Below, piece after piece: positions 1 through 9,181 of a stretch of DNA of 64,000 nucleotides. Origin of the DNA: Parasediminibacterium sp051861445 (GTDB lineage: Bacteria; Bacteroidota; Bacteroidia; Chitinophagales; Chitinophagaceae). Under the pieces are notes generated by a model that saw nothing but the letters and a program-made list of their open reading frames with translations, was not told the origin of the DNA and searched no databases. The stretch is taken from assembly GCA_051861445.1 (NCBI GenBank), contig JBHYCS010000004.1, positions 1 to 64,000 of the forward strand, in the 5' to 3' direction. Numbering within the stretch: position 1 is the first letter of the stretch; each line of letters starts with the position of its first letter. A program made the position numbers and the translations under genes.

Positions 1-30
1 ACTATATCTATCAATAATAATTTGGAAAAA

Positions 31-84
31 CCATAGAAAACGCCACTACAGTTGCTTCTTTATACAAAAGCTGGGTACAAAAAA
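31..84 (+). repeat. Degenerate copy 1 of the dispersed GTACAAGAGTGCGACGC repeat
   Basis: This stretch just beyond the sulfatase stop codon reads cata-gaaa-cgccac-tacagttg, then tacaaaagctgggtacaaaaa. The same blocks occur in the same order in the copy at 49798 (catagcgaaa, cgcaac, cagttg, tacaaaagttggttacataaaa). The 17-base core itself is missing, so it looks like a decayed or internally deleted member. The assignment is by eye. Confidence 0.45.
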
Positions 85-1497
85 TTACTTATTTCTTTCG
101 TTATATAACAATGGCCAATCTTTGTTTTCAGTGTGTGCTTGATGAATAAATGCAGCCATTTTTTCGATAATCAATGGATTTGCATTAGCAACATTATTTT
201 GCTCTGATGGATCGATAGCTAAATTATATAATTCTATCGCTGATGGTGTTTTGGTGGAAACATTTAGTTGAACAGCTTTCCAATTTCCCCATCGAACGGC
301 TTGTTTGCCGCTTTCTTCATGAAACTCCCAATATAAATATTCGTGTTGTTTTTGTCCTTTTTTACCATATAGAGTGGGTAATAATGAAACGCCATCTATT
401 GAATCTTTATATTTTACATTCGCTAATTCTAAAAATGTTGGAAACATATCCCAAATGGCCGCAATTTGATTACTTGTGGTGTTGGGCTTTATTTTCCCTT
501 TGTAGGTGGTTATAAACGGCATACGAATTCCGCCCTCATATAAATCTCTTTTTTTGCCTTTGTAAATAGCATTACTGTTAAAAAAATCTGGGTCGTTGCC
601 ACCTTCTGCATGTGGTCCATTATCGCTAGTAAAAATGAACAAAGTGTTTTTATCTAATCCTTTTTTTTCAAGTGAATGCATAATTTGTTTTACATACTCG
701 TCTAGCCTTGTAACCATAGCTGCATAAGCTGCATGTGGATATGGTTCAAAAGGACCACTTTCGTACTGTTTCTTCTTTGGATTTGGTTGTAAAGCTGGTT
801 CGTTAAATTGATGAACATAATTCCAATAAACACTATCTCTTGGCAGGTTTAAACCGGCATGTGGTAGCGTGTATGAAAGGTATAAAAAGAACGGTTTATG
901 ATGCTTTTGATTTAAATATTCGATCGCTTTTTGTTGAATTAAATCTGCTGAATAAATTGAATCTTTTATTTGGTTGGGAAGATTAATTTTGGTTTCGTTG
1001 CTCCATAAATATTCGGGGTAATAATTATGAGCAAGCGTTTGACAATTGTAACCGAAAAAAACATCAAAACCTTGTTTGTTAGGAATTCCATTTGTTCCAA
1101 TTCCGCCTAATCCCCATTTGCCAAAGTCGGCTGTTTCGTAGCCATTTTGTTGAAGAATTTTTGCAATTGTTCTTGTATTTTCTGGTAAAGGATATTGCCC
1201 TTCTGGAGCAACACCTCTATTGCCACGAATGGGTGTTTTTCCAGTGTGTAAACCTGTCATAAAGCTACTTCTACAAGGGCCACAAACAGTTGATCCAGAA
1301 TAAAATTGAGTAAACCGAATACCTTTTTTTGCAAGTGCATCAATATTTGGTGTTTTTATTTTTTGCTGTCCATAACACCCCAAATCTCCAATACCCAAAT
1401 CATCTGCTAGTAAGAAAATGATATTCGGCTTTTGTTGTTGAGCAAAAGAATAAGAAATACAAATGGTACAAAAAAGAAATACTTTTAATAATTTCAT
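85..1497 (-). CDS. Secreted sulfatase (arylsulfatase family)
   Basis: This encodes a type I sulfatase that hydrolyses sulfate esters outside the cytoplasm; the substrate cannot be read from sequence. A Sec signal peptide (about residues 1-19, ending SYSFA-Q) is followed by PNIIFLLADDLG, whose two aspartates (32-33) bind the metal. The active-site motif is CGPCR at 72-76; Cys72 should be converted to formylglycine, and the motif is followed by the usual SSFMTGLHTGK. The distal metal-site motif TSDNGPH is also present. I chose ATG 1497 over the open-frame start at 1554 because it begins the signal peptide directly; the protein is then 470 residues. Its stop lies four bases from a degenerate repeat. 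Confidence 0.9.
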   Translation of the reverse strand: MKLLKVFLFCTICISYSFAQQQKPNIIFLLADDLGIGDLGCYGQQKIKTPNIDALAKKGIRFTQFYSGSTVCGPCRSSFMTGLHTGKTPIRGNRGVAPEGQYPLPENTRTIAKILQQNGYETADFGKWGLGGIGTNGIPNKQGFDVFFGYNCQTLAHNYYPEYLWSNETKINLPNQIKDSIYSADLIQQKAIEYLNQKHHKPFFLYLSYTLPHAGLNLPRDSVYWNYVHQFNEPALQPNPKKKQYESGPFEPYPHAAYAAMVTRLDEYVKQIMHSLEKKGLDKNTLFIFTSDNGPHAEGGNDPDFFNSNAIYKGKKRDLYEGGIRMPFITTYKGKIKPNTTSNQIAAIWDMFPTFLELANVKYKDSIDGVSLLPTLYGKKGQKQHEYLYWEFHEESGKQAVRWGNWKAVQLNVSTKTPSAIELYNLAIDPSEQNNVANANPLIIEKMAAFIHQAHTENKDWPLLYNERNK

Positions 1498-1561
1498 GAG
1501 GCAATTAAGACTTGATAAGTACAATTTAAAAATTATTTTATTTAAGTATTTCACAACAGAA

Positions 1562-2809
1562 CTATTTTGTTCTGATAGCTACAACTGCATCCATTTTTGC
1601 AGCGATTGAAGCTGGAATAATGCCAGACAAAACACCTAAAACAATACAAATAGATAATGCTAGAATTACAATGTTTGGAGCAATAAATATTGGAAATGGT
1701 AAAACTGTACCAAGCAACTGTGCCAATAACCAAACCAATGCTAAACCAATTAATCCACCTACAATACATAAGAAAGCACTCTCTAGTAAAAACTCAGTAA
1801 GAATGGTGCTTTTTTTAGCACCGATAGCCTTTTTTAATCCAATTTGGCTGGTTCTTTCTCTTACTGTTACAAACATTATATTGGCTACGCCAAAAGCACC
1901 CACAATTAAGCTTAATCCTGCAATAGCCCAACCTCCAATATTTACTTGTGTAAAAAATCCATTGATAGAATCGCCTAATAAGTTTACATCATTTAAAGAA
2001 AAGTCATCTTCTTCTCTTGGACTAATTTTTCTTGTTTGACGCATAATGCCTTTCAATTCATCGGTTAAGGCAGCCGAAGAAACCTTTTCTTTTGCTTGAA
2101 CCATGATAAAGGGATTGCTATTTTTAACTTCATACATGCCTGCAAAAAAGCGATATGGAATTAACAAACATTCATCGTAATTAAATCCACCAACCATACT
2201 TTGTCCCTGCTTTTTTATTACACCAGCAATAATTACTTTTTTCCCTGAAAAACTAACCGTTTTTCCAACAGCGATTTCTGGGTTTACAAATAAATTTTCA
2301 GCATTTGTGTAACCGATTAAAGCAGTAGGTGTACCTCTTCCAAATTCTGCGTCACTAATATATCTTCCAAATTGTATATCGAGGGTTTGAATATTTTTAA
2401 ACTCTTCAGAAATACCGTAGATACTCCCTCCAGATAATGTGTTGTCTCCATAATTTACCGAAGCATTTTGTGAAACAAAGAAGCAAGCATTAGCAGCCAA
2501 TTGGCTTTTTTCTTTAATAAACTTCATCTCCTCTACTTTCATTTCTGGACGCTTAATATACTTCCACCATGGATAATCTGGTCCACCACCGTAATCCCAT
2601 TTATCAATATAAATTGTATTGTTACCAAAAGCCTTTATATCTCCTTGTACTTTTCTCTGTAAACTGTCAACGGTTGCCAAAACTCCAATAATGCAAAAGA
2701 TGCCAATTGTAATTCCGAATAGCGATAAAAAAGTACGCAACTTGTTTACTTTCAGCTCTTGTAAAGCCATCTTAAAACTATTCCAAAGAATGCTTGTAAT
2801 TTTATACAT
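1562..2809 (-). CDS. ABC transporter permease, MacB/FtsX type
   Basis: This is a permease of the MacB/FtsX superfamily, which transmits ATPase movements to a periplasmic domain. The N-terminal LRTFLSLFGITIGIF helix is the characteristic first membrane segment, followed by a periplasmic MacB-PCD-like region of about 230 residues. Three C-terminal helices follow, with the cytoplasmic signature VRERTSQIGLKKAIGAK between the first two. I chose ATG 2809 (415 residues) because it gives the family's usual short cytoplasmic start; the open frame upstream to 2929 has no family features. No ATPase gene is adjacent in the window, so the partner must be elsewhere. It is divergent from sdhC. Confidence 0.85.
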   Translation of the reverse strand: MYKITSILWNSFKMALQELKVNKLRTFLSLFGITIGIFCIIGVLATVDSLQRKVQGDIKAFGNNTIYIDKWDYGGGPDYPWWKYIKRPEMKVEEMKFIKEKSQLAANACFFVSQNASVNYGDNTLSGGSIYGISEEFKNIQTLDIQFGRYISDAEFGRGTPTALIGYTNAENLFVNPEIAVGKTVSFSGKKVIIAGVIKKQGQSMVGGFNYDECLLIPYRFFAGMYEVKNSNPFIMVQAKEKVSSAALTDELKGIMRQTRKISPREEDDFSLNDVNLLGDSINGFFTQVNIGGWAIAGLSLIVGAFGVANIMFVTVRERTSQIGLKKAIGAKKSTILTEFLLESAFLCIVGGLIGLALVWLLAQLLGTVLPFPIFIAPNIVILALSICIVLGVLSGIIPASIAAKMDAVVAIRTK

Positions 2810-2983
2810 AAAGTAAAAATAAGATTTGCCAGCCATTTTAAAAAAATTAACGAAATCTAGATTATTGCTGGTAAAAAATTTTGCTTTATTCTTAACAAAC
2901 ACACAAATATGAAACAAGCATACAACCAAAAAGCTATAAACTTGTTTATATGGTAACGTTATCGTAAAAATAATGCTGATGAA

Positions 2984-3016
2984 TTGTAGTTGGGATTGAT
3001 TGTAACACTACTTTTG
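2984..3016 (+). promoter_or_regulatory. Predicted Bacteroidota-type promoter of sdhCAB
   Basis: TACTTTTG at 3009-3016 matches the Bacteroidota -7 element TAnnTTTG exactly. Candidate -33 TTG triplets lie at 2984-2986 (22-base spacer) and 2990-2992 (16-base spacer). The expected start of transcription is about 20 bases before the sdhC ATG. Confidence 0.55.
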
Positions 3017-3045
3017 CAGCGATTTTAAAACCATAAACTTGCTTT

Positions 3046-3747
3046 ATGACCTGGAAACAAGTATTTACTACATCAGTTGGAAAAAAGTTAACAATGGGAC
3101 TAACGGGTATTTTTCTCGTTTTGTTTCTAATAGTGCATGCGGGTTTAAATGCCTGTATTTGGGCAAATGACGGAGGCATCATGTTCAATAAAGCTGCTCA
3201 TTTTATGGGTAGTAATATTGTGCCACGTATTTTAGAAGTTGGTTTGTTTGCTTTCTTCTTCTTACACATTATTCAAGGCTATTTACTAGAAGCTACTAAT
3301 AGAAGTAAACGTAGTGTTGGTTATGCAGTTGATTATGGTAATAAAGGAAGTAAATGGTACAGTCGTAGTATGGCTTTATTAGGAACATTGTTATTAATCT
3401 TTTTAATTCTTCATATTTACCATTTTTGGACTCCATCTCGTTTGGGTGGAAATTGGAATGTAAAGCCATTAGAGGAAGTTGAAATAGATGGTAAGAAATT
3501 ACATAATCTTTTTTTAGAGATGAAAATGGTTTTCGATGGTAATCTAGTTGTTGTGTTGATTTATGTTTTTGCTTGTGGTAGTTTAGGTTATCACTTGGCA
3601 CATGGTTTTCAAAGTGCATTTAAAACATTGGGTGTTCACAACAAGCGTTACCATGTAATGTTAAGTTCAATAGGTTATGGCTTTTCTATTGTAATATCAC
3701 TTGCTTTTGCAATGATGCCTATTAGCTTTTATTTCGGCTGGATTTAA
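3046..3747 (+). CDS. sdhC: Succinate dehydrogenase / fumarate reductase cytochrome b subunit
   Basis: This is the membrane anchor of complex II, carrying heme b and the quinone site. The 233-residue protein has about five membrane segments and histidines placed inside them (for example His31, His74 and His123/126, plus a pair near 182-185), as in the single-anchor, two-heme B-type enzymes of Bacteroidota and epsilonproteobacteria. There is no separate sdhD, which fits that type. It is the first gene of sdhC-sdhA-sdhB. The N-terminus SVGKKLTMGLTGIFL is characteristic of the family. The direction of the reaction (succinate oxidation or fumarate reduction) cannot be decided here. Confidence 0.93.
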   Translation: MTWKQVFTTSVGKKLTMGLTGIFLVLFLIVHAGLNACIWANDGGIMFNKAAHFMGSNIVPRILEVGLFAFFFLHIIQGYLLEATNRSKRSVGYAVDYGNKGSKWYSRSMALLGTLLLIFLILHIYHFWTPSRLGGNWNVKPLEEVEIDGKKLHNLFLEMKMVFDGNLVVVLIYVFACGSLGYHLAHGFQSAFKTLGVHNKRYHVMLSSIGYGFSIVISLAFAMMPISFYFGWI

Positions 3748-3886
3748 GATTTAATAGATAAATAAGTATTCTATTAAACAAAAAATTTGAAACAAACAAT
3801 TAGTTCCCAAATTTGAAATGATATAAACCACACAACCTATTTTACAAAAGATTGTTGGTTAATTGAAACTCGAAAAATTTTCAAAT

Positions 3887-5857
3887 ATGCTAAACGCAAA
3901 AATTCCTGCAGGGCCATTAGAAAATAAGTGGAATGACTATAAAGGTCATTGTAAATTAGTAAATCCTGCTAACAAACGTAAACTAGAAGTGATTGTTGTA
4001 GGAACAGGTTTGGCTGGTGCTTCTGCAGCTGCAACTTTAGGAGAATTGGGATATAAAGTAAAAGCATTTTGTTTTCAAGATAGCCCACGTAGAGCACACT
4101 CAATTGCTGCTCAAGGTGGTATTAATGCGGCGAAAAATTATCAAAACGACGGAGACAGCGTTTATCGTTTGTTTTACGATACAATTAAGGGTGGAGATTA
4201 CAGAGCAAGGGAGGCTAACGTACACCGTTTAGCTGAAGTAAGTACAAATATTATTGACCAATGTGTAGCACAAGGTGTTCCTTTTGCTCGTGAATATGGT
4301 GGATTATTAAGCAACAGAAGTTTCGGTGGAACACAAGTACAACGTACTTTCTATGCTGCTGGACAAACTGGACAACAATTATTGATAGGTGCATATCAAG
4401 CGTTAGAGCGTCAAGTAGCTTTGGGTAATGTGAAAATGTATGCACGTCATGAAATGCTTGACATTGTAATGGTTGAAGGAAAGGCTCGTGGAATTATTGC
4501 TCGTAACTTGGTAAATGGTGAATTAGAGCGTCATTTTGGTCATGCAGTATTATTGTGTTCTGGTGGTTACGGTAACGTATTTTATTTAAGTACCAATGCA
4601 ATGGGTAGCAACGTTACTGCTGCATGGAAAGCCCATAGAAAAGGTGCTGCATTTGCAAATCCTTGTTTTACACAAATTCACCCAACTTGTATTCCTGTTA
4701 GTGGCGATCATCAGAGTAAGCTTACTTTAATGTCTGAGTCTTTACGTAATGATGGTAGAATTTGGGTGCCTGCTAAACAAGGCGACACAAGAAAAGCAAA
4801 CGAAATACCTGAAGAAGAAAGAGATTATTACTTAGAAAGAAGATATCCTGCTTTTGGAAATTTAGTTCCAAGAGACGTGGCAAGCCGTGCTGCTAAAGAA
4901 AGATGTGATGCAGGTTATGGTGTAGGTACAAGTAAGCAAGCAGTTTACTTAGATTATGCAGCAGCTATTGAGCGTTATGGAAAAATTGAGGCTAGTAAGC
5001 AAGGCAAATCTGCTAGTCAAGAAGAAATTATTGCAATGGGTAAGCAAGTTGTGAAAGAAAAATATGGCAACTTGTTCGATATGTATGCAAAAATTACTGG
5101 AGAAAATCCGTACGAAGTGCCAATGCGTATTTACCCTGCTGTACACTACACAATGGGTGGTTTATGGGTAGATTATGAGTTACAAACAACTTTACCAGGT
5201 GTATATGCATTAGGTGAGGCAAACTTTAGTGATCATGGTGCTAACCGTTTAGGTGCAAGTGCTTTAATGCAAGGTTTGGCAGATGGTTATTTTGTCATTC
5301 CATATACTATTGGTAACTACTTGGCAGATGAAATTTATAATAAGCCAATTAGTACCGATCATGAGGCTTTCGTAGCTGCTGAAAAAGCAGTTAGTGATAG
5401 AATTAATACTTTAAAAAATATTAACGGTACAAAAAGCGTTGAAAGTTTCCACAAGCGTTTAGGAAAAATTATTTGGGATAAATGTGGAATGGCTAGAAAC
5501 GAACAAGGTTTAAAACAAGCTATTGAAGAGGTTAGAGCGTTGAAAAAAGAATTTTGGAGTGACGTGAGAATTCCTGGTGGAATTAACGAAATGAATCCAG
5601 AATTAGATAAAGCAAATAGAGTAGCAGATTTTATTGAATTAGGTGAGTTAATGTGTGTAGATGCATTGAATAGAAACGAAAGTTGTGGTGGTCATTTCAG
5701 AGAAGAATACCAAACTCCAGAAGGAGAGGCTTTAAGAGACGACGCTAATTACATGTATGTAGCAGCTTGGGAATATGCAGGTGACAGTAATTGGAACTTG
5801 CATAAAGAACCATTAAATTATGATGTAATTAAACCAAGTCAAAGAAATTATAAATAA
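3887..5857 (+). CDS. sdhA: Succinate dehydrogenase flavoprotein subunit
   Basis: This subunit oxidises succinate to fumarate with covalent FAD. The FAD-binding motif VVGTGLAGASA is near residues 37-47, and RRAHSIAAQGGINA contains His71, the expected FAD attachment residue. The C-terminal region has the succinate-site pattern GANRLGASALMQGLADGY. The frame opens with TTG at 3863, but ATG 3887 begins the conserved N-terminus and gives 656 residues, normal for the Bacteroidota form. It lies about 140 bases after sdhC and 94 bases before sdhB, with a strong hairpin in the latter gap. Confidence 0.95.
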   Translation: MLNAKIPAGPLENKWNDYKGHCKLVNPANKRKLEVIVVGTGLAGASAAATLGELGYKVKAFCFQDSPRRAHSIAAQGGINAAKNYQNDGDSVYRLFYDTIKGGDYRAREANVHRLAEVSTNIIDQCVAQGVPFAREYGGLLSNRSFGGTQVQRTFYAAGQTGQQLLIGAYQALERQVALGNVKMYARHEMLDIVMVEGKARGIIARNLVNGELERHFGHAVLLCSGGYGNVFYLSTNAMGSNVTAAWKAHRKGAAFANPCFTQIHPTCIPVSGDHQSKLTLMSESLRNDGRIWVPAKQGDTRKANEIPEEERDYYLERRYPAFGNLVPRDVASRAAKERCDAGYGVGTSKQAVYLDYAAAIERYGKIEASKQGKSASQEEIIAMGKQVVKEKYGNLFDMYAKITGENPYEVPMRIYPAVHYTMGGLWVDYELQTTLPGVYALGEANFSDHGANRLGASALMQGLADGYFVIPYTIGNYLADEIYNKPISTDHEAFVAAEKAVSDRINTLKNINGTKSVESFHKRLGKIIWDKCGMARNEQGLKQAIEEVRALKKEFWSDVRIPGGINEMNPELDKANRVADFIELGELMCVDALNRNESCGGHFREEYQTPEGEALRDDANYMYVAAWEYAGDSNWNLHKEPLNYDVIKPSQRNYK

Positions 5858-5860
5858 AAG

Positions 5861-5905
5861 ATAGCCTTTTCTAGATTCTCTATATAAGACTCTTGAAAAG
5901 GCTAT
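5861..5905 (+). promoter_or_regulatory. Stem-loop in the sdhA-sdhB gap
   Basis: ATAGCCTTTTC (5861-5871) is the perfect reverse complement of GAAAAGGCTAT (5895-5905), an 11-bp stem with a 23-base loop. It is followed by a T-rich run (tggtttttc). It could be a leaky terminator or an RNA processing/stability element inside the operon. Confidence 0.5.
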
Positions 5906-5951
5906 TGGTTTTTCAAATATAGATTGTCTAATTATCACAAATAGGCTAATT

Positions 5952-6713
5952 ATGGAAAAAGGGATGAATCTTACCATCAAAGTATGGCGTCAGCAAAACA
6001 CAAATAGCAAAGGCGAGTTTGTAAGCTATCAAGTAAAAGATATTTCTCATGAAATGTCGTTTTTAGAAATGTTTGATGTGTTGAACGAACAATTGGTACA
6101 AGAAGGTAAAGAACCTATTGCTTTTGATCATGATTGCCGTGAAGGAATTTGTGGTATGTGTTCAATGTATATTGATGGTAAACCACATGGTCCTTGGCAG
6201 GCAAATACAACTTGTCAATTACACATGAGAGCATTCAAAGATGGTGATACAATTACTGTTGAACCATGGAGGGCTAATGCTTTTCCTGTAATCAAAGATT
6301 TAATGGTAGATCGCTCTGCTTTTGATAGAATTATTCAAGCTGGTGGTTATATTAGCGTAAACACAGGTAATGCTGTTGATGGTAATGCCTTACCAATTAA
6401 TAAACAATCTGCAGATGATAGTTTTGCAGCGGCTATGTGCATTGGTTGTGGAGCATGTGTTGCAGCATGTAAAAATAGTAGTGCTATGTTGTTTATGAGT
6501 GCTAAAGTATCTCACCTAGCGTTATTACCACAAGGAGATCCTGAACGTAAAACTCGTGTATTAAACATGGTTGCACAAATGGATAAAGAAGGTTTTGGAG
6601 CTTGCACAAACACAGGAGCTTGTGAAGCAACTTGCCCTAAAGAAATTTCTTTATCAAATATTGCTCGTTTAAATCAAGAGTATTTAGTAGCAAGTTTAAC
6701 TGCTCAAAATTAA
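5952..6713 (+). CDS. sdhB: Succinate dehydrogenase iron-sulfur subunit
   Basis: This subunit passes electrons from FAD to heme and quinone through three iron-sulfur clusters. The plant-type [2Fe-2S] site is CREGICGMC with a distal Cys near residue 92. The ferredoxin-like half has CIGCGACVAAC and CTNTGACEATCP, ligands for the [4Fe-4S] and [3Fe-4S] clusters. Length (253) is normal for the Bacteroidota form. ATG 5952 is used; an in-frame ATG at 5964 (MNLTIKVW) is equally plausible. It is the last gene of the operon, followed by a strong terminator. Confidence 0.94.
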   Translation: MEKGMNLTIKVWRQQNTNSKGEFVSYQVKDISHEMSFLEMFDVLNEQLVQEGKEPIAFDHDCREGICGMCSMYIDGKPHGPWQANTTCQLHMRAFKDGDTITVEPWRANAFPVIKDLMVDRSAFDRIIQAGGYISVNTGNAVDGNALPINKQSADDSFAAAMCIGCGACVAACKNSSAMLFMSAKVSHLALLPQGDPERKTRVLNMVAQMDKEGFGACTNTGACEATCPKEISLSNIARLNQEYLVASLTAQN

Positions 6714-6732
6714 TTTTAATATTAAATTTTTT

Positions 6733-6765
6733 AAAGCCTCCATCATATAATGGAGGCTTTTTTAT
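6733..6765 (+). terminator. Rho-independent terminator of sdhCAB
   Basis: AAAGCCTCCA (6733-6742) pairs perfectly with TGGAGGCTTT (6751-6760) around an eight-base loop, followed by a T run. It sits about 20 bases after the sdhB stop. Confidence 0.9.
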
Positions 6766-6813
6766 TGTGCTTTTTTTTACAAAAACTATTTCTCCACAGC
6801 ATTCAAAAACATA

Positions 6814-6843
6814 TTGTTTTTCAATTACATCCCTTTACTTTCG
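6814..6843 (+). promoter_or_regulatory. Predicted promoter of tex
   Basis: TTG at 6814-6816 is followed after 19 bases by TACTTTCG (6836-6843), one mismatch from TAnnTTTG. This spacing is right for the Bacteroidota primary sigma factor. It lies inside the longest tex open frame and so supports the downstream ATG at 6882. Confidence 0.55.
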
Positions 6844-6881
6844 CCTCCCCAAAATTCAAATTTTGGTTAATAAATATATCT

Positions 6882-9134
6882 ATGAATTTTACAATCGAAT
6901 CTGTAATTGCAGCCAATTTGTCTATTAAAATTTCTCAAGTACAAGCTGTTTTAGAATTGTTGGCAGAAGGATCTACCATACCATTTATAGCTCGTTATCG
7001 AAAAGATAAAACAGGTGCTTTAGATGAAGTGCAAATACAACAAATACAAGATGAAGCAAAACAACTAAAAGAGTTTGCAGAACGTAAGGCCTTTATTGAA
7101 AAAACGATTACAGAGCAGGGTAAAATGACGGAAGCTTTACAAGCTAAAATTAATGCTGCTACAACTATTACAGAATTAGAAGACATTTATTTGCCTTACA
7201 AACCTAAACGAAAAACAAAGGCCCAAACAGCAAGAGAAAATGGATTAGAACCTTTAGCAATTGAATTGTTAGAACAAAAAAATATTGATTTAAGTGAACT
7301 AGCTACAACATTTATCAATGATAAAATTTCTTCTGTTGAAGATGCATTACAAGGAGCAAGAGATATTATAGCAGAACAAATAAATGAAGACGCAACAGTA
7401 AGAGCAAAGCTCAGAAAATACTTTGAAGATACGGCATTATTGCAGAGTAAAGTATTAGCAGATAAAGAACAAGAGGCAATTAAATACAAAGATTACTTCG
7501 ATTTTTCAGAACCTATTCATAAAGTGCCATCACACCGTATTTTGGCGGTTTTAAGAGGTTTTTTAGAAGGGTTTTTAAGAATGAATATTGCTCCTACAGA
7601 AGAAGAAGCCATTGCAATCATTGAATCTATTTATGTAAAAAATAGTTTAAATAGCAGCGTTGAACAAGTTAAAAAAGCTATTAAAGATGCTTATAAAAGA
7701 TTGCTACAACCAAGTTTAGAAACAGAATTTAGAACAGCATTAAAAACCAAAGCAGATGAAGAAGCAATTGCTGTTTTTGCAGAAAATTTAAAACAACTTT
7801 TACTAAGTTCTCCTTTAGGTAGCAAGAAAGTTTTAGCAATCGATCCTGGATATAGAACGGGTTGTAAAGTGGTTTGTTTAGATGAACAAGGAGCTTTACA
7901 AACTACTAGTTTAATTTATATTCATGAAGGAAATAAACAAACAGAGGCTGGGTATATTATTAAAGAATTAGTAGCAAAATATGGTATTGAAACCATTGCC
8001 ATTGGTGATGGAACAGCAGGAAGAGAAACGGAGCAGTTTATTAAATCGCTACAATTAAATATTCCAGTTTTTTTGGTGAATGAAGATGGTGCTTCTATTT
8101 ATTCTGCATCTGAAATTGCTAGAGAAGAATTTCCTGATTATGATATTACCGTAAGAGGTTCTGTAAGTATTGGTAGACGTTTGATGGATCCTTTAGCTGA
8201 GTTGGTAAAAATAGATCCGAAAAGTATTGGTGTAGGGCAATATCAACACGATGTAAATCAATTTCGTTTAAAAGAAAAACTAGATCAAACGGTTATTAGT
8301 TGTGTAAACCAAGTAGGTGTAAATTTAAATACGGCAAGCAAACATTTATTGAGTTATGTAAGTGGTATTGGTAGCACTTTGGCCGAAAATATTATTAAAC
8401 ACAGAAACGAAATTGGCAAGTTTACCGATAGAAATCAATTATTAAAAGTACCTCGTTTAGGTGGAAAAGCTTTTGAACAATGTGCTGGCTTTTTAAGAAT
8501 AAAAGATGGTAATAATCCGTTAGATGCTAGTGCTGTGCATCCTGAAGCTTACACCATTGTTCAACAAATTGCTACTGATTTACAGGTAAATGTGCAATCC
8601 TTAATTGGTAATGAAACACTTTTAAAACAAGTTGAGCCCAAAAAATATGTTACCGAACAAATTGGTGCATTAACAATTCAAGATGTTTTAAACGAATTGA
8701 AAAAACCAGGGTTAGACCCTAGAACAGAATTAGAACAATTTGAATTTGCAACCATTTATAAAATTGAAGATGTAAAAGTAGGTATGGTTGTGCCAGGTGT
8801 AGTAACCAACATTACTCGTTTTGGTGCGTTTATTGATATTGGTGTTAAACAAGATGGATTGGTGCATGTAAGTGAAATTGCACATCAATACATTACAGAC
8901 CCTAATGAAGTATTGAAATTGAATGATAAAGTACAAGTAAAAGTATTAGAAGTAGATGTTGCTAGAAAAAGAATTGCTTTATCTATAAAGCAAACGCAAG
9001 AAGCACCAACAACAAAAAGAAGTGGAGGTTCAAAACCTGTACATCAGCAGCGTTCACAAGCACCTCAACAAGACATGGGTAACATGAATATCAATGATGC
9101 ATTGAGTTTATTGAAAAAGAAGTTTGGAAAATAA
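6882..9134 (+). CDS. tex: Tex family RNA-binding protein (transcription accessory factor)
   Basis: Tex is a cytoplasmic nucleic-acid-binding protein that affects transcription. In order there is an N-terminal helical region, a YqgF/RNase H-like domain starting at VLAIDPGYRTGCK, tandem helix-hairpin-helix motifs (VSGIGSTLAENIIKHR, then LLKVPRLGGKAFEQCAGFLRI), and a C-terminal S1 domain (GMVVPGVVTNITRFGAFIDIG). The low-complexity tail has QQRSQAPQQ. The open frame starts at 6750 inside the sdh terminator; ATG 6882 gives 750 residues beginning MNFTIES, matching family length and lying just downstream of a promoter. It is convergent with recQ. Confidence 0.93.
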   Translation: MNFTIESVIAANLSIKISQVQAVLELLAEGSTIPFIARYRKDKTGALDEVQIQQIQDEAKQLKEFAERKAFIEKTITEQGKMTEALQAKINAATTITELEDIYLPYKPKRKTKAQTARENGLEPLAIELLEQKNIDLSELATTFINDKISSVEDALQGARDIIAEQINEDATVRAKLRKYFEDTALLQSKVLADKEQEAIKYKDYFDFSEPIHKVPSHRILAVLRGFLEGFLRMNIAPTEEEAIAIIESIYVKNSLNSSVEQVKKAIKDAYKRLLQPSLETEFRTALKTKADEEAIAVFAENLKQLLLSSPLGSKKVLAIDPGYRTGCKVVCLDEQGALQTTSLIYIHEGNKQTEAGYIIKELVAKYGIETIAIGDGTAGRETEQFIKSLQLNIPVFLVNEDGASIYSASEIAREEFPDYDITVRGSVSIGRRLMDPLAELVKIDPKSIGVGQYQHDVNQFRLKEKLDQTVISCVNQVGVNLNTASKHLLSYVSGIGSTLAENIIKHRNEIGKFTDRNQLLKVPRLGGKAFEQCAGFLRIKDGNNPLDASAVHPEAYTIVQQIATDLQVNVQSLIGNETLLKQVEPKKYVTEQIGALTIQDVLNELKKPGLDPRTELEQFEFATIYKIEDVKVGMVVPGVVTNITRFGAFIDIGVKQDGLVHVSEIAHQYITDPNEVLKLNDKVQVKVLEVDVARKRIALSIKQTQEAPTTKRSGGSKPVHQQRSQAPQQDMGNMNINDALSLLKKKFGK

Positions 9135-9144
9135 CTATCTCGTT

Positions 9145-9181
9145 AAGTTAGGGTGTAGTTTCATTTGCTACACCCTAACTT
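9145..9181 (+). terminator. Bidirectional terminator between tex and recQ
   Basis: AAGTTAGGGTGTA (9145-9157) pairs perfectly with TACACCCTAACTT (9169-9181), a 13-bp stem and 11-base loop. It overlaps the recQ stop codon at 9175-9177. Neither flank has a long T run, but its place between convergent genes supports a terminator. Confidence 0.7.

Noticed and set aside
243..515. Plus-strand frame opposite the sulfatase gene
   Set aside because: Antisense shadow of a well-supported gene with no recognisable motif.
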